Assembly: GCF_003628305.1 (NCBI RefSeq)
Contig: NZ_RBZM01000005.1
Span: 124,001-188,000 of the forward strand
DNA: 64,000 nt
Origin: Cohnella endophytica
Lineage (GTDB): Bacteria; Bacillota; Bacilli; Paenibacillales; Paenibacillaceae
Reading direction: 5' to 3'
In this document: positions 43,631-52,646 of the stretch, in pieces
How positions within the stretch are numbered: the first letter of the stretch is position 1
How the letters are laid out: each line of letters opens with the position of its first letter
The notes under the pieces: model-generated
The model's database searches: none
Told to the model about the DNA's origin: nothing
Seen by the model: the letters and a program-made list of their open reading frames with translations, nothing else
Translations under genes and position numbers: made by a program

Positions 43631-44359
43631 ATGATTACGATCGACTTGAACGCGGATATGGGCGAAGGCTTCGGAGCCTACGAATGGGGAGCGGATACGA
43701 AGCTTTTGGACGATGTGACCTCTGCGAATATCGCCTGCGGATTCCATGCGGGCGATCCCCATATTATGCGTGCGACGGTAGCGTCTTGCATGGCGAAGAA
43801 CGTCGCGATCGGAGCCCATCCCGGCTTGCCGGATCGTTTGGGCTTCGGACGCCGCGAGATGAAGGTAACTCCGGAGGAGGCTGCAGACTTCGTGCTCTAT
43901 CAGGCGGGAGCTCTGCAGGCATTCGTCCGGGCGGCCGGCGGCGAGTTGAGTCATGTCAAGCTGCACGGAGCGCTCTATCATATGGCCGCCGGAAACGATG
44001 AGTTGGCTTTATCCATCGCGAACGCCGTCCGTTCTCTAAACCCCGCCTTGTCCATTTATGGGCTGAGCGGAAGTTGCCTGCATGAAGCGGCAAACAAAAT
44101 CGGCATCCGATTCGTGTCCGAAGGATTCGCGGACCGGGCGTATACGGGCGATGGGAAGCTGCTGCCCAGGAATGTCCCCGGCTCCGTGCTCTCGGATGCG
44201 GAGGCGGTTGCCCGCCAAGCGGTATCGCTTGCCTTGGCTGGCCGTTGCGAGACGATATGCCTTCACGGAGACGCGCCCTATGCGGCGGAGCATGCGAAGC
44301 GGATCGCGGAGAGCTTGCGCGAATCCGGCGTTGCCATTCATCATCCGACAAGAAAATAG
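43631..44359 (+). CDS. pxpA: 5-oxoprolinase subunit A (LamB/YcsF family)
   Basis: 242-aa TIM-barrel-like protein that completes 5-oxoprolinase. Motifs include DLNADMGEGFGAYEWGAD at the N-terminus, ANIACGFHAGDP, GAHPGLPDRLGFGRR and HVKLHGALYHMA; HGDAP lies near the C-terminus. It follows the fused PxpBC gene directly, so the three activities are encoded by two genes. Confidence 0.94.
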   Translation: MITIDLNADMGEGFGAYEWGADTKLLDDVTSANIACGFHAGDPHIMRATVASCMAKNVAIGAHPGLPDRLGFGRREMKVTPEEAADFVLYQAGALQAFVRAAGGELSHVKLHGALYHMAAGNDELALSIANAVRSLNPALSIYGLSGSCLHEAANKIGIRFVSEGFADRAYTGDGKLLPRNVPGSVLSDAEAVARQAVSLALAGRCETICLHGDAPYAAEHAKRIAESLRESGVAIHHPTRK

Positions 44360-44487
44360 GCGAATAATGTCGAAAGATTGTCGGATTTATTTTCCAAGAA
44401 GCAGGAAATGGAAGTTCCGCGTGGAAAGGTTAGAGAGGGATTTAGAGTCTTTCTACCTAGATTAGGTATTTCGTCGGAGGCACTTGA

Positions 44488-46611
44488 ATGTCGATTAATC
44501 GCGCCGAATGGAAAACGATGTGGATGGTTATCGCGGCGGCTGCCGTGTTTGGTTGCATACAGTGGGGAAATCAAGAGTTATTCGAAGTATTCGCTCCGAT
44601 TAATCGTCATGCGGCGCATATCATTCTAGAGTCCTTGGCTTTCTCGATCTGCTTCGCTATTTTAATCCTCGGCTTAATGATATTCGTTCCTACGCTGTGC
44701 AGGCAACGACTCACTATGGCCGCCCTGTTCGCGGGGGTTGGATTGCTGGATTTGCTTCACGCGATCAGTTCGGAGGGAATGCCTCTATACGATCCCGCCA
44801 GCGAATCAACCCCGAGCATTCTATTCAATTGGATCTCGCAGTTGGTCGGCGCGTTAGGGATTCTTATCGTGTTTTCATTGAATAATTCGATCGTTAAGCG
44901 AAGAGCACGGTTATACGCGATTATTCCCGTAGTCGGAATCGTCGCCATCATCGCCATCGTCGTTTTCGAAATCGATGGATGGAACCGATCTGTTATCGAT
45001 CGCCTGGCACCCGTGCAACAAGTAACGACACTGATTCTTTACGCAATCGCGATCGTCGTCGTTTTCTACCGCCACCGCGTAGAGAGACCGGCTTCGATGC
45101 TTACGATCGTTCAAGCGCTAATTTGGCTGTTTTTCTCCAAAATCGAGAGTTCGATGGGATCCGAGATCGGTTCGCTACAAAATTTGTTCGGAGAAGCGTT
45201 TAAGCTGATCGGCTATTATTTCTTGCTGCAAGGAATTTATTTCGTTCTGATCGAGGAACCTTACAAGCGGCAAAAGAAAACCGAGGCGCGCATCAACTAT
45301 TTGGCTTTTCACGATGAACTTACGGGGCTTTCCAACCGGCGCCTATTCGCTGAACGGGTGAAAGCGGAGATGGCGCATTCCGTGCATGCCGGGAACCGGT
45401 TTGCGCTGTTATGGCTAGATGTGGATCGCTTCAAAACGATTAACGATTCGATGGGACATTCATTCGGGGATCGCCTGCTAATTTCCGTTTCCGAGAGGCT
45501 GACGAAATTCGCGGAGAAACCGGAGAACGTGTTCCGGTTAGGCGGAGACGAATTTGCTTTATTGCTGAGCAACATCGACGAAGTGGCAAAAGCGGAAAAA
45601 GCCGCGCAACGCCTCGTCGAGCTGTTCGAATTGCCGATCAAAGTCGGTTTATCCGCTTTCCACATTACGAGCAGCGTAGGCATGGCCCTCTATCCGGATG
45701 ACGGCAACTCGCTCGATCTCTTGCTGCAGAATGCGGATACGGCGATGTATAGCGCCAAGGAGTCGCGCAATAGCTGGAAGAGATACGAACTGAAGATGAA
45801 CTTGAAGGCGAAGGAAAAGCTGTTGCTCGAGAACGACTTGCGAATCGCCTTGGAGTTGGGGCAGTTTCATCTCGCTTACCAGCCATTGGTCGATCTGGAG
45901 CACGAGCACTTGGTCGGCGCCGAGGCGCTGCTCCGGTGGAGTCATCCCCTGCGCGGAGAAATACCTCCTTCGGAATTCATTCCGCTCTGCGAAGAGAACG
46001 GGTTCATTCTTCCGCTCGGAGAATGGGTGCTCCGCCAAGCTTGCAGCCAGATGAAGAGCTGGCAAGCTCAAGGCATTCCTCCGATCGTCATGTCGGTTAA
46101 TTTATCGATACGCCAATTCCGTCAGCATGACCTATGTCAACGGATTGCCAAAGTGTTGGAAGAGACGGGGTTGGAGTCGCAATGGCTCGAGCTTGAGATT
46201 ACGGAAAGCATCATGGCGGACGTTACTTTCGCTACGGAAATGTTGGAGCGGTTGAAGGCGCTTGGGGTACGGATCAGCATCGACGACTTCGGAACCGGAT
46301 ACAGCTCTCTCTATTATTTGAAGCGGTTCCCGATCGATAAGCTGAAGATCGACCGCTCGTTCGTGAACGACTTGCTGACCGACCGCAATGACGCGGCGAT
46401 CGTTTCGGGGATCTCGGAGATGGCCCGTAACCTGAACTTGAAAGTAACGGCCGAAGGAGTCGAGAGCGCCGGCCAGGCCGCGTTCCTGAAGCAATTAAAG
46501 TGCCAGGAGGCTCAAGGTTTTTACTACTCCCGTCCCGTGCCTCCGGAACGATTCGTCGCTCTGTTCGATGGGGGCAAGGTAAAGCTGGATCACAAGGAAA
46601 CGCCCGCATGA
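44488..46611 (+). CDS. MASE3-GGDEF-EAL cyclic-di-GMP enzyme
   Basis: 707-aa membrane signalling protein. Seven to eight N-terminal helices (about 10-255) match the MASE3 sensor layout. The GGDEF domain (about 270-435; [29 protein letters not shown]) has an intact active site for making c-di-GMP. The EAL domain (about 450-697; [54 protein letters not shown]) keeps the EAL, the Asp pair and Glu residues for breaking it down. Which activity dominates cannot be told from sequence. GGAGG 7 nt upstream fixes the start. Confidence 0.93.
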   Translation: MSINRAEWKTMWMVIAAAAVFGCIQWGNQELFEVFAPINRHAAHIILESLAFSICFAILILGLMIFVPTLCRQRLTMAALFAGVGLLDLLHAISSEGMPLYDPASESTPSILFNWISQLVGALGILIVFSLNNSIVKRRARLYAIIPVVGIVAIIAIVVFEIDGWNRSVIDRLAPVQQVTTLILYAIAIVVVFYRHRVERPASMLTIVQALIWLFFSKIESSMGSEIGSLQNLFGEAFKLIGYYFLLQGIYFVLIEEPYKRQKKTEARINYLAFHDELTGLSNRRLFAERVKAEMAHSVHAGNRFALLWLDVDRFKTINDSMGHSFGDRLLISVSERLTKFAEKPENVFRLGGDEFALLLSNIDEVAKAEKAAQRLVELFELPIKVGLSAFHITSSVGMALYPDDGNSLDLLLQNADTAMYSAKESRNSWKRYELKMNLKAKEKLLLENDLRIALELGQFHLAYQPLVDLEHEHLVGAEALLRWSHPLRGEIPPSEFIPLCEENGFILPLGEWVLRQACSQMKSWQAQGIPPIVMSVNLSIRQFRQHDLCQRIAKVLEETGLESQWLELEITESIMADVTFATEMLERLKALGVRISIDDFGTGYSSLYYLKRFPIDKLKIDRSFVNDLLTDRNDAAIVSGISEMARNLNLKVTAEGVESAGQAAFLKQLKCQEAQGFYYSRPVPPERFVALFDGGKVKLDHKETPA

Positions 46612-46638
46612 GCAAGATTCGGGGGAATAGATAAGCAG

Positions 46639-46675
46639 CCGCATTTGCGAGTCATCGCATCATGCGGTTTTTTTG
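46639..46675 (+). terminator. Terminator after the GGDEF-EAL gene
   Basis: CCGCAT / ATGCGG outer stem (46639-46644, 46662-46667) with inner TGCGA / TCGCA, then seven T. Confidence 0.9.
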
Positions 46676-46717
46676 TTTCTTGAAAAAATGTATTCTTCGT
46701 GAACCGACGTCGTTAAG

Positions 46718-46746
46718 TTGAACGGGCACTCCCGTTCGGGTACGAT
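46718..46746 (+). promoter_or_regulatory. Promoter and palindrome of the copper module
   Basis: TTGAAC (46718-46723), 17-bp spacer, TACGAT (46741-46746). A perfect inverted repeat, AACGGG-CACT-CCCGTT (46721-46736), fills the spacer and is a candidate operator for a metal-responsive or other repressor. Confidence 0.55.
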
Positions 46747-46804
46747 AGAATCAAATGTTGTTGCAAACGGCTAGCGCTAGAAGAGAGAGCAGGAGGCAGT
46801 CGTC

Positions 46805-48466
46805 ATGAATTTATCGAATCGCATAAGCGCAAAAACTCATAAGAAAATATATCGCTTGGCCATGTTGTTCGCTTTGGGATTGTTCTACCTATTAAGCTCG
46901 GCCGGCCAAGCGGATGCGCATGCCGAACTCGTGCAAACCTCGCCGAAAGCGAACGCGAAAATGGAAGCGAGTCCGTCCACGGTCGAGCTTACGTTTAACG
47001 AGAGACTGGATAGCGGCGGAACGAAGCTGCAGGTGCTGAACGAATCTTCCCGCGACATCGCGAAAGGCAAGCCGGAGTCGTTAGACGGAGGTAAAACCAT
47101 TCGCATCGCCTTGCCGAAGCTTGGCGAAGGACATTATACGGTTAGCTATTCCGTCATATCGGCGGATGGGCATCCCGTATCGGGGGCGTACGTCTTCACC
47201 GTGGGCAATCCCGCCCCGCTGCCGGACGCGAGCCAATTAGATCCGCATAAGCAGGTCGGACATTCCCACAATCACGGTAGTGCCGGTTTAACCCAACAAT
47301 CTTTCCTGCTGTACGCTACTAGAATCCTGTATTACGCCGGGTTGCTTGCGGTAGCTGGCCTCGCGCTATGGAGCTTGCGGCGGAAAGTCCCGGAAGTCGT
47401 GAGGGAGACTCACAACCGAACGATCGGCTTGGCGGGCAAGTTCGCTTTGATCGCGACGCTTGCGTACGTCGTGTTCGGTCTTCAGGACTTGGCCCAGGGA
47501 GAACCCATCTCCGAATGGGGGCGGATATTGACGGAGACGACGATCGGGAAGTTGTATTTGGCGGAAGTCTTGCTTGCCTTGGCCGCGCCGCTGTTGCCGT
47601 CGCTAGGTTTCCAAGCTAGATTGTTCTGGGCTGCCGTCGCCTTGTTCATCGAAGCGTGGTCGGGTCATGCCGCGGCGTTCGAACCATTGGTTTATACGGT
47701 CGGTTTGGATTTCGTGCATCTTGCCGCCGCTTCGCTCTGGGGCGGAGGATTGATACTGCTGCTTGCGATCTGGTTCAAGGAGCGGCCCGAAGCGGGAAGG
47801 TTCGCCGTCGTTTTCTCCAAGTGGGCGTTGATCTCTTTCTTGGCGTTATGGGTAACGGGAATTTTGTCCACGTTAGCCTTCCTGCCGAAGCTGGATTATT
47901 TGTTCTATACGCCGTGGGGGGACTGGCTGATCGCCAAAGCCGCGATTTCCGTACTGGTCGCGATCACCGCTTTCTTAATCCGTCTGCGTCTCGGCAAAGG
48001 CGAACTCCCTCGCGGATATTTGCTGAAGATCGATGCTGGCTTATTGGCCGCGATCGTGCTTAGCGTCGGGGTGTTGACTTATCAGACGCCCCTTCCATCG
48101 AACGAGCCGTTGAATTTCCACCGCATGGGCACGGAAATGCACGTGACGTTAAGGGTTACGCCTAACGCGCCGGGCGATAACGAGTTCAACTTGAAAATAT
48201 GGTTGCCCGAGAGCGTCGGCGAAGGCGTACCGAAGAAGGTTCAACTTCGCATGCTGCCGCTCGGCAAAAAAGACATGGGTTTCATCGATGTGCCTCTTGA
48301 AGCTTACAATGACGAAGAACTCGACGCTTTCCCGGATTATAAGAAATCGACTTATCAGGCGACCGGACCGTTTCTTCCGTTCGCCGGACAATGGGAGATG
48401 CAGGTTAGGGTAACGGATGCCGACGACAACGAGCGCGTCGTGGAAACGACATACAGGATCTACTAA
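46805..48466 (+). CDS. CopC-CopD fusion, copper transport (YcnJ-like)
   Basis: 553-aa protein. A signal peptide ends at ADA-H, giving a mature N-terminal His39, the usual first Cu(II) ligand of CopC; the CopC domain runs to about 135 and has the second His in SADGHPVSG. A His-rich linker (HKQVGHSHNHGS) leads to a CopD-type membrane domain of about eight helices (165-430) and a C-terminal extracytoplasmic domain (440-553). In Bacillus, YcnJ imports copper. It is followed by a kinase, a regulator and a YcnI homologue. Confidence 0.92.
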   Translation: MNLSNRISAKTHKKIYRLAMLFALGLFYLLSSAGQADAHAELVQTSPKANAKMEASPSTVELTFNERLDSGGTKLQVLNESSRDIAKGKPESLDGGKTIRIALPKLGEGHYTVSYSVISADGHPVSGAYVFTVGNPAPLPDASQLDPHKQVGHSHNHGSAGLTQQSFLLYATRILYYAGLLAVAGLALWSLRRKVPEVVRETHNRTIGLAGKFALIATLAYVVFGLQDLAQGEPISEWGRILTETTIGKLYLAEVLLALAAPLLPSLGFQARLFWAAVALFIEAWSGHAAAFEPLVYTVGLDFVHLAAASLWGGGLILLLAIWFKERPEAGRFAVVFSKWALISFLALWVTGILSTLAFLPKLDYLFYTPWGDWLIAKAAISVLVAITAFLIRLRLGKGELPRGYLLKIDAGLLAAIVLSVGVLTYQTPLPSNEPLNFHRMGTEMHVTLRVTPNAPGDNEFNLKIWLPESVGEGVPKKVQLRMLPLGKKDMGFIDVPLEAYNDEELDAFPDYKKSTYQATGPFLPFAGQWEMQVRVTDADDNERVVETTYRIY

Positions 48467-48501
48467 GCAATCCACGATTGATGGAGCAAGGAGGAGATAC
48501 G

Positions 48502-49356
48502 ATGGAGAACCGCAATCAAGGCAGGCGCCTCAAATGGCTCATTCTGTTGATTCCGACGTTAACGATCGGACTATGGGAATACGTACGCCATGCGTTCCTG
48601 TTGCCTTATTTGTCGATGGATCTCGGCAACTTCCTCGCTCCGTTTATCGTGCTTGCGGTGACGCTCACCGTGGTAAGAAGCTTGTTCTCGCGTCTCGAAC
48701 AATCCCAGCGCGAACTTCAACGGGAGAAGGGAGCGAACGCCGCGTTGGAAGAACGGGAACGGCTGGCGAGGGAGCTGCACGACGGAATCTCGCAGTCGTT
48801 GTTCTTGCTGGCGGTCAAGCTGGATCAATTGGATGAATTGAAGGTCGAAGGACCGGTAAAATCGTTGGCCGATGGCTTAAGGGAAACGGTTCGGGTCATG
48901 CACGAGGACGTGCGGCAGGCGATCGCGAATTTGCGGCAGCCGCCTTCTCCCGCAGCGGCAGCGTGGGTGGTGCCGTTGCGTGAATTGTTAGGGGAAACTG
49001 CGGGGATTACGGAAGCGCGGGCGGATTTCAATTGGAGCATTCCGGACGGGAGTTTGTCGGATAAAGAAAAAGTGGAGCTTCACGCCTGCGTTAGAGAGGC
49101 GTTGATGAACGTCCGCAAGCATGCGAAAGCGACTCAAGTATTCGTGATCGGCGAAAAGGACGACTTCGGCGGTTTCCGTTGCGCGGTCGAGGACGACGGC
49201 ATCGGTTTTGCATGCGACCCGTTGGACGCGCCCGGAAGATTCGGGTTGCGTATGGTCAGAGATCGCGCCAAGGGGATCGGTTGGGCTTTCCTGGCGGAGC
49301 GCCGGGGGAACCGAACGGTCGTCGAGTTAAGCAAGCGGGGAGGAGGAGCGCAATGA
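48502..49356 (+). CDS. Sensor histidine kinase, HisKA_3 (NarX/LiaS-like) type
   Basis: 284-aa kinase with two short N-terminal membrane helices (about 8-55) and almost no extracytoplasmic loop, a coiled coil, a HisKA_3 domain (EERERLARELHDGISQSLFLL; phospho-acceptor His) and a HATPase domain (ALMNVRKHAKATQ; EDDGIGF; GRFGLRMVRDRAK). Such minimal sensors often detect membrane state or a partner protein. Start chosen at 48502 after AAGGAGGAG. Overlaps the regulator gene by 4 bp. The copper neighbours suggest copper or envelope sensing. Confidence 0.9.
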   Translation: MENRNQGRRLKWLILLIPTLTIGLWEYVRHAFLLPYLSMDLGNFLAPFIVLAVTLTVVRSLFSRLEQSQRELQREKGANAALEERERLARELHDGISQSLFLLAVKLDQLDELKVEGPVKSLADGLRETVRVMHEDVRQAIANLRQPPSPAAAAWVVPLRELLGETAGITEARADFNWSIPDGSLSDKEKVELHACVREALMNVRKHAKATQVFVIGEKDDFGGFRCAVEDDGIGFACDPLDAPGRFGLRMVRDRAKGIGWAFLAERRGNRTVVELSKRGGGAQ

Positions 49357-50027
49357 GCGGTAAAGTACGCGTCTTATTGGCGGACGATCATAGGCACGCG
49401 CGCGAAGGCATGCGCACGATCGTGTCCGCGATGTCCGATTTCGAAATCGTCGGGGAAGCTTCCAGCGGCGAGGAAGCGATCGAACAATCGGTCCGGCTTA
49501 TTCCCGATCTCGTTCTCATGGATATCCAGATGCCGGGGATGGGCGGACTGGAAGCGGTGAAATCGATCAAGAACGCGAACCCCGCCGTGAAGATCGTCAT
49601 GGTTACGGTATCCGACGATGCGGCGCACCTATTCGAAGCACTGAAGAAGGGGGCGCAAGGGTACCTCCTCAAAAACTTGAATCCGTCCGCATGGAGAGAT
49701 TATTTGCGAGCGGTCGCGCTAGACGAAACGCCGCTTAATCCGGATATCGCGATGTCCATCCTTAGGGAGTTCTCTTCGAGGAAAGCCAACGTCGGGACGG
49801 TTGCCAGAGAAAAGGAAAGCGATGGCGAGCTGCTGACTCCCAGGGAAAAGGAGATTTTGCAGGAAGTCGCCCGCGGACAGACGAACCGCGAAGTGGCCGC
49901 ATCGCTCAACCTGTCCGAGCACACCGTCAAAAATCATCTCAAAAACATTTTGCAGAAACTTCACTTAGATAACCGGGTACAATTAACCCGCTACGCTTAC
50001 GAACGGGGCATGGTGGAGACGGATTAG
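49353..50027 (+). CDS. NarL/LuxR-type response regulator
   Basis: 224-aa partner of the upstream kinase. The receiver domain has ADDH and phospho-acceptor Asp57 in LVLMDIQMPGMGG. The C-terminal LuxR helix-turn-helix reads LTPREKEILQEVARGQTNREVAASLNLSEHTVKNHLKNIL. ATGA overlap with the kinase and GGAGGAG place the start at 49353. Its targets probably include the flanking copper genes, which is inferred from gene order. Confidence 0.93.
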   Translation: MSGKVRVLLADDHRHAREGMRTIVSAMSDFEIVGEASSGEEAIEQSVRLIPDLVLMDIQMPGMGGLEAVKSIKNANPAVKIVMVTVSDDAAHLFEALKKGAQGYLLKNLNPSAWRDYLRAVALDETPLNPDIAMSILREFSSRKANVGTVAREKESDGELLTPREKEILQEVARGQTNREVAASLNLSEHTVKNHLKNILQKLHLDNRVQLTRYAYERGMVETD

Positions 50028-50165
50028 GCTTCAAGAGGATGGCGTTCGCGAGATCGTCACAAACCTGGCCCCGATATGACTCTTTCGAGTCATGCGGGCC
50101 GGTACGATACGGGCTATACTTGGGAATATCAACTAACCCGTACAGGAAAGGTCGGATTCATTCCC

Positions 50166-50780
50166 ATGAAAAAAAGCATTTCTCTCGTTCTCGTTCTATT
50201 ATTGACGGTTGCGTTCGCGGGCATTGCCAGCGCGCACGTCACGGTTCAACCGAAGGAAGTACCCGCGGGCTCCTATCAAGTGTTCACGGTTCGCGTTCCG
50301 TCCGAGAAAGACGCGGCGACGACTCAGGTGAAGGTCGCGATTCCGGAAGGCGCGGACGTAAGCCGCGTCGAGGCGAAGCCGGGCTGGACGTACGCATTCG
50401 AGAAGGGCGCCGGCGATAAAGTCGTCAGCATCACGTGGAAAGCGGACTCGGCGGGAATCGGAGCTACGGAGTTCGCGGAATTCCGGATGCAAGGTAAAGT
50501 GGCCGACGATGCGAAGGAACTCGTATGGAAAGCCTATCAGACGTATTCGGACGGCGAAGTCGTCGAATGGACCGGAGCTGCCGACGCCGACAAGCCGGCA
50601 TCCGTTACGACGGTTACCGCTAAGGTAGCCGGCGATGGCCATGGCCACGGCGTGTCCGCGGCTACAGAGGAAGAGCACGGCGACGAAGGTCGCGATACGC
50701 TGACTCTGTCGCTATCGATCGCGGGACTCGCGGCAGGCTTGCTGGCTCTGCTGGTAGTTTTGTTCCGGAAACGGGCATAA
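50166..50780 (+). CDS. YcnI-like copper-binding membrane protein
   Basis: 204-aa protein with a signal peptide (1-23) that ends ASA-H, so the mature protein starts HVTVQPKEVPAGSYQVFTVRVP, the metal-binding N-terminus of the YcnI (DUF1775) family. A Trp-containing core (PGWTYAFEKG, VSITWKAD) follows, then a His-rich stretch (GDGHGHG), and a C-terminal membrane helix (LSLSIAGLAAGLLALLVVLF) with a basic tail. In Bacillus, YcnI accompanies YcnJ. The ribosome site is weak (AGGAAAGG, 14 nt). Confidence 0.9.
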   Translation: MKKSISLVLVLLLTVAFAGIASAHVTVQPKEVPAGSYQVFTVRVPSEKDAATTQVKVAIPEGADVSRVEAKPGWTYAFEKGAGDKVVSITWKADSAGIGATEFAEFRMQGKVADDAKELVWKAYQTYSDGEVVEWTGAADADKPASVTTVTAKVAGDGHGHGVSAATEEEHGDEGRDTLTLSLSIAGLAAGLLALLVVLFRKRA

Positions 50781-50792
50781 CGGATACTACAA

Positions 50793-50831
50793 AACGATCG
50801 TTCGGCCTCCATGCCGGACGGTCGTTTTTTT
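50793..50831 (+). terminator. Terminator of the copper module
   Basis: 14-bp stem with two G-U pairs (50793-50806 / 50813-50826), CTCCAT loop and seven T. Confidence 0.9.
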
Positions 50832-50866
50832 CGATGTATCCCTTCAGCCCTAGATGGACGCAGTGC

Positions 50867-51050
50867 AACCTGCAAAAAGTACAGTGGGAATTCTTATTTC
50901 GGCGAAATGGTACTACCAACCTGCAAATCGTACAGGCGATTTTGGGGAAAAGGTAAAATTAGAGCGAAATAAGCAAATTGACATGTATGAAATGCAGGTT
51001 GGGGAGCGAAAAACGGAAACTTCCATAAAAATACCTGCAGTAAATGCAGG
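50867..51050. repeat. Degenerate 51-bp repeat array 3 with inverted TGCAGG words
   Basis: AACCTGCAAA recurs at 50867 and 50918, exactly 51 bp apart, each followed by a variant of TCGTACAG/AAGTACAG. The first unit contains CTTATTTCGGCGAAATGG, the core shared with the other two arrays. Inverted words follow: TGCAGGTT at 50993-51000 and CCTGCA-gtaaa-TGCAGG at 51034-51050. No gene is visible from 50831 to 51187. An open frame of 106 codons across it has no ribosome site. Confidence 0.7.
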
Positions 51051-51164
51051 CTGGATCAAAGTCCGAGGCTACGAGCAGAAGGTTATCAAGAAGAGTAAGG
51101 AATCGTTCCTTCGACTGAATCGGCAAATACCTTCGAAATCGGGCGAATACGCGGCCATTCCGGC

Positions 51165-51193
51165 TTGCTACTGAGTTTCGCTTGCCCTATAAT
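51165..51193 (+). promoter_or_regulatory. Promoter of the pheST T-box leader
   Basis: TTGCTA (51165-51170), 17-bp spacer, TATAAT (51188-51193). Confidence 0.75.
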
Positions 51194-51199
51194 AGAGGA

Positions 51200-51506
51200 T
51201 AAATCAAAATGCATTGATGGAGACAAGTAAGCAGTGCCTTCTTTCAGGGAGGGAACGCCATGGACTGGGAGCGTTCCTAAGAACACAGGCTGCCGAAATT
51301 CTCTCCGGAGCAGTCCTCTGAACGTCCGACTTAACCGTCGCGTCAGTAGGGGGAACCGGCTCGCGGCCCGTTACGCCGCATGATGAGGGAATGTCCGGCG
51401 CATGAGCGCAAGGGCGTCGGCAAGTCACTTATGCGACGCAACGGCATTCCGATAAAGGGTGGTACCACGGTCTTTTCGTCCCTTACGGGAGAGAAGGCCT
51501 TTTTTG
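51200..51506 (+). ncRNA. T-box leader of pheS, specifier TTC (phenylalanine)
   Basis: T-box core AGGGTGGTACCACGG at 51456-51470, followed by the terminator GGTCTTTTCGTCCC / GGGAGAGAAGGCC and seven T. The specifier TTC at 51299-51301 follows GAAA on the 3' side of stem I. Uncharged tRNA-Phe would stabilise the antiterminator and raise phenylalanyl-tRNA synthetase expression. Confidence 0.93.
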
Positions 51507-51535
51507 TATTTAAACGCGATAAGGAGAGATTGGGT

Positions 51536-52570
51536 ATGAAACAAAGATTAGAAGCGCTTCGGGTCGAGGCGCTGGAGCAATTGCAAGGCGTCGCCGACGC
51601 TGCAAGCTTAAACGATCTTCGCGTACAGTACTTAGGCAAGAAAGGGCAGTTGACGGAAATTTTGCGCGGCATGGGCGCGCTTAGTGCCGAAGAGCGTCCC
51701 GTAATCGGGCAAGTGGGCAACGAAGTTCGTGCGGCCATCGAGGCCGTCATCGCGGAGAAACAAGAAGGCTTCGATCGCGCGGCAACCGCACATCGTCTGC
51801 AAGCGGAGACGATCGACGTTACGTTGCCGGGCAAAGAGGTGGGCACGGGTTCCGTTCATCCGTTGAATAAAGTCGCGCAGGAGATCGAAGATATTTTTAT
51901 CGGAATGGGCTACACGATCGCGGAAGGACCCGAAGTCGAAACGGATTATTTCAATTTCGAGGCGTTGAACCTGCCGAAGAACCATCCGGCTCGGGATATG
52001 CAAGATTCCTTCTATATTACGGACGAGATCCTGCTTCGCACGCACACGTCGCCGGTGCAAATCCGCACGATGAAAGCGATGAACGGCAAGACGCCGGTGA
52101 AGGTCATCTGCCCTGGTAAGGTTTATCGCCGCGATGACGACGACGCGACGCATTCGTTCATGTTCCACCAGATCGAGGGGCTCGTGATCGGACCGAACAT
52201 TCGGATGAGCGATCTTAAAGGTACTTTGTTGCAGTTCGTGCAAGAAATGTACGGCCCGCAAATGCAAATTCGGCTGCGTCCGAGCTTCTTCCCGTTCACG
52301 GAACCGAGCGCCGAAGTCGACGTTACTTGCGCCCAATGCGGCGGCAGTGGCTGCCGGATGTGCAAGCACACCGGTTGGATCGAGATTCTCGGCTGCGGCA
52401 TGGTACATCCGAAGGTGCTCGAGCACGGCGGCTACGACCCGAACGAAGTGACCGGCTTCGCTTTCGGCATGGGCGTGGAGCGGATCGCGCTGTTGAAATA
52501 CGACATCGACGATATCCGCCATTTCTACGGGAACGATACTAAATTCTTGAATCAATTCGCGAAAATGTGA
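51536..52570 (+). CDS. pheS: Phenylalanyl-tRNA synthetase alpha subunit
   Basis: 344-aa catalytic subunit that charges tRNA-Phe with PheT as a heterotetramer. N-terminal coiled-coil tRNA-binding region ([16 protein letters not shown]), then the class II core: motif 1 [22 protein letters not shown], motif 2 [24 protein letters not shown], motif 3 [17 protein letters not shown]. Zinc-like [17 protein letters not shown] is a common insertion of bacterial PheS. Start chosen at 51536 after AAGGAGAG; longer upstream frames run through the T-box. Confidence 0.97.
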   Translation: MKQRLEALRVEALEQLQGVADAASLNDLRVQYLGKKGQLTEILRGMGALSAEERPVIGQVGNEVRAAIEAVIAEKQEGFDRAATAHRLQAETIDVTLPGKEVGTGSVHPLNKVAQEIEDIFIGMGYTIAEGPEVETDYFNFEALNLPKNHPARDMQDSFYITDEILLRTHTSPVQIRTMKAMNGKTPVKVICPGKVYRRDDDDATHSFMFHQIEGLVIGPNIRMSDLKGTLLQFVQEMYGPQMQIRLRPSFFPFTEPSAEVDVTCAQCGGSGCRMCKHTGWIEILGCGMVHPKVLEHGGYDPNEVTGFAFGMGVERIALLKYDIDDIRHFYGNDTKFLNQFAKM

Positions 52571-52646
52571 CGACGTCGCACGGCAGAGCTTACACGAACG
52601 AAGGGCGACGGGCCCATTACTATGGATAAAATGAGGGGAGTTTCCC

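Noticed and set aside
44360..44487. c-di-GMP riboswitch before the GGDEF-EAL gene
   Set aside because: I looked for the GEMM-type conserved GGGCNNAAAGCC-like and CAAACC motifs and did not find them in this short gap.
50854..51174. 106-codon plus-strand frame across array 3
   Set aside because: No ribosome site, composition driven by repeats, and it ends next to the pheST promoter.
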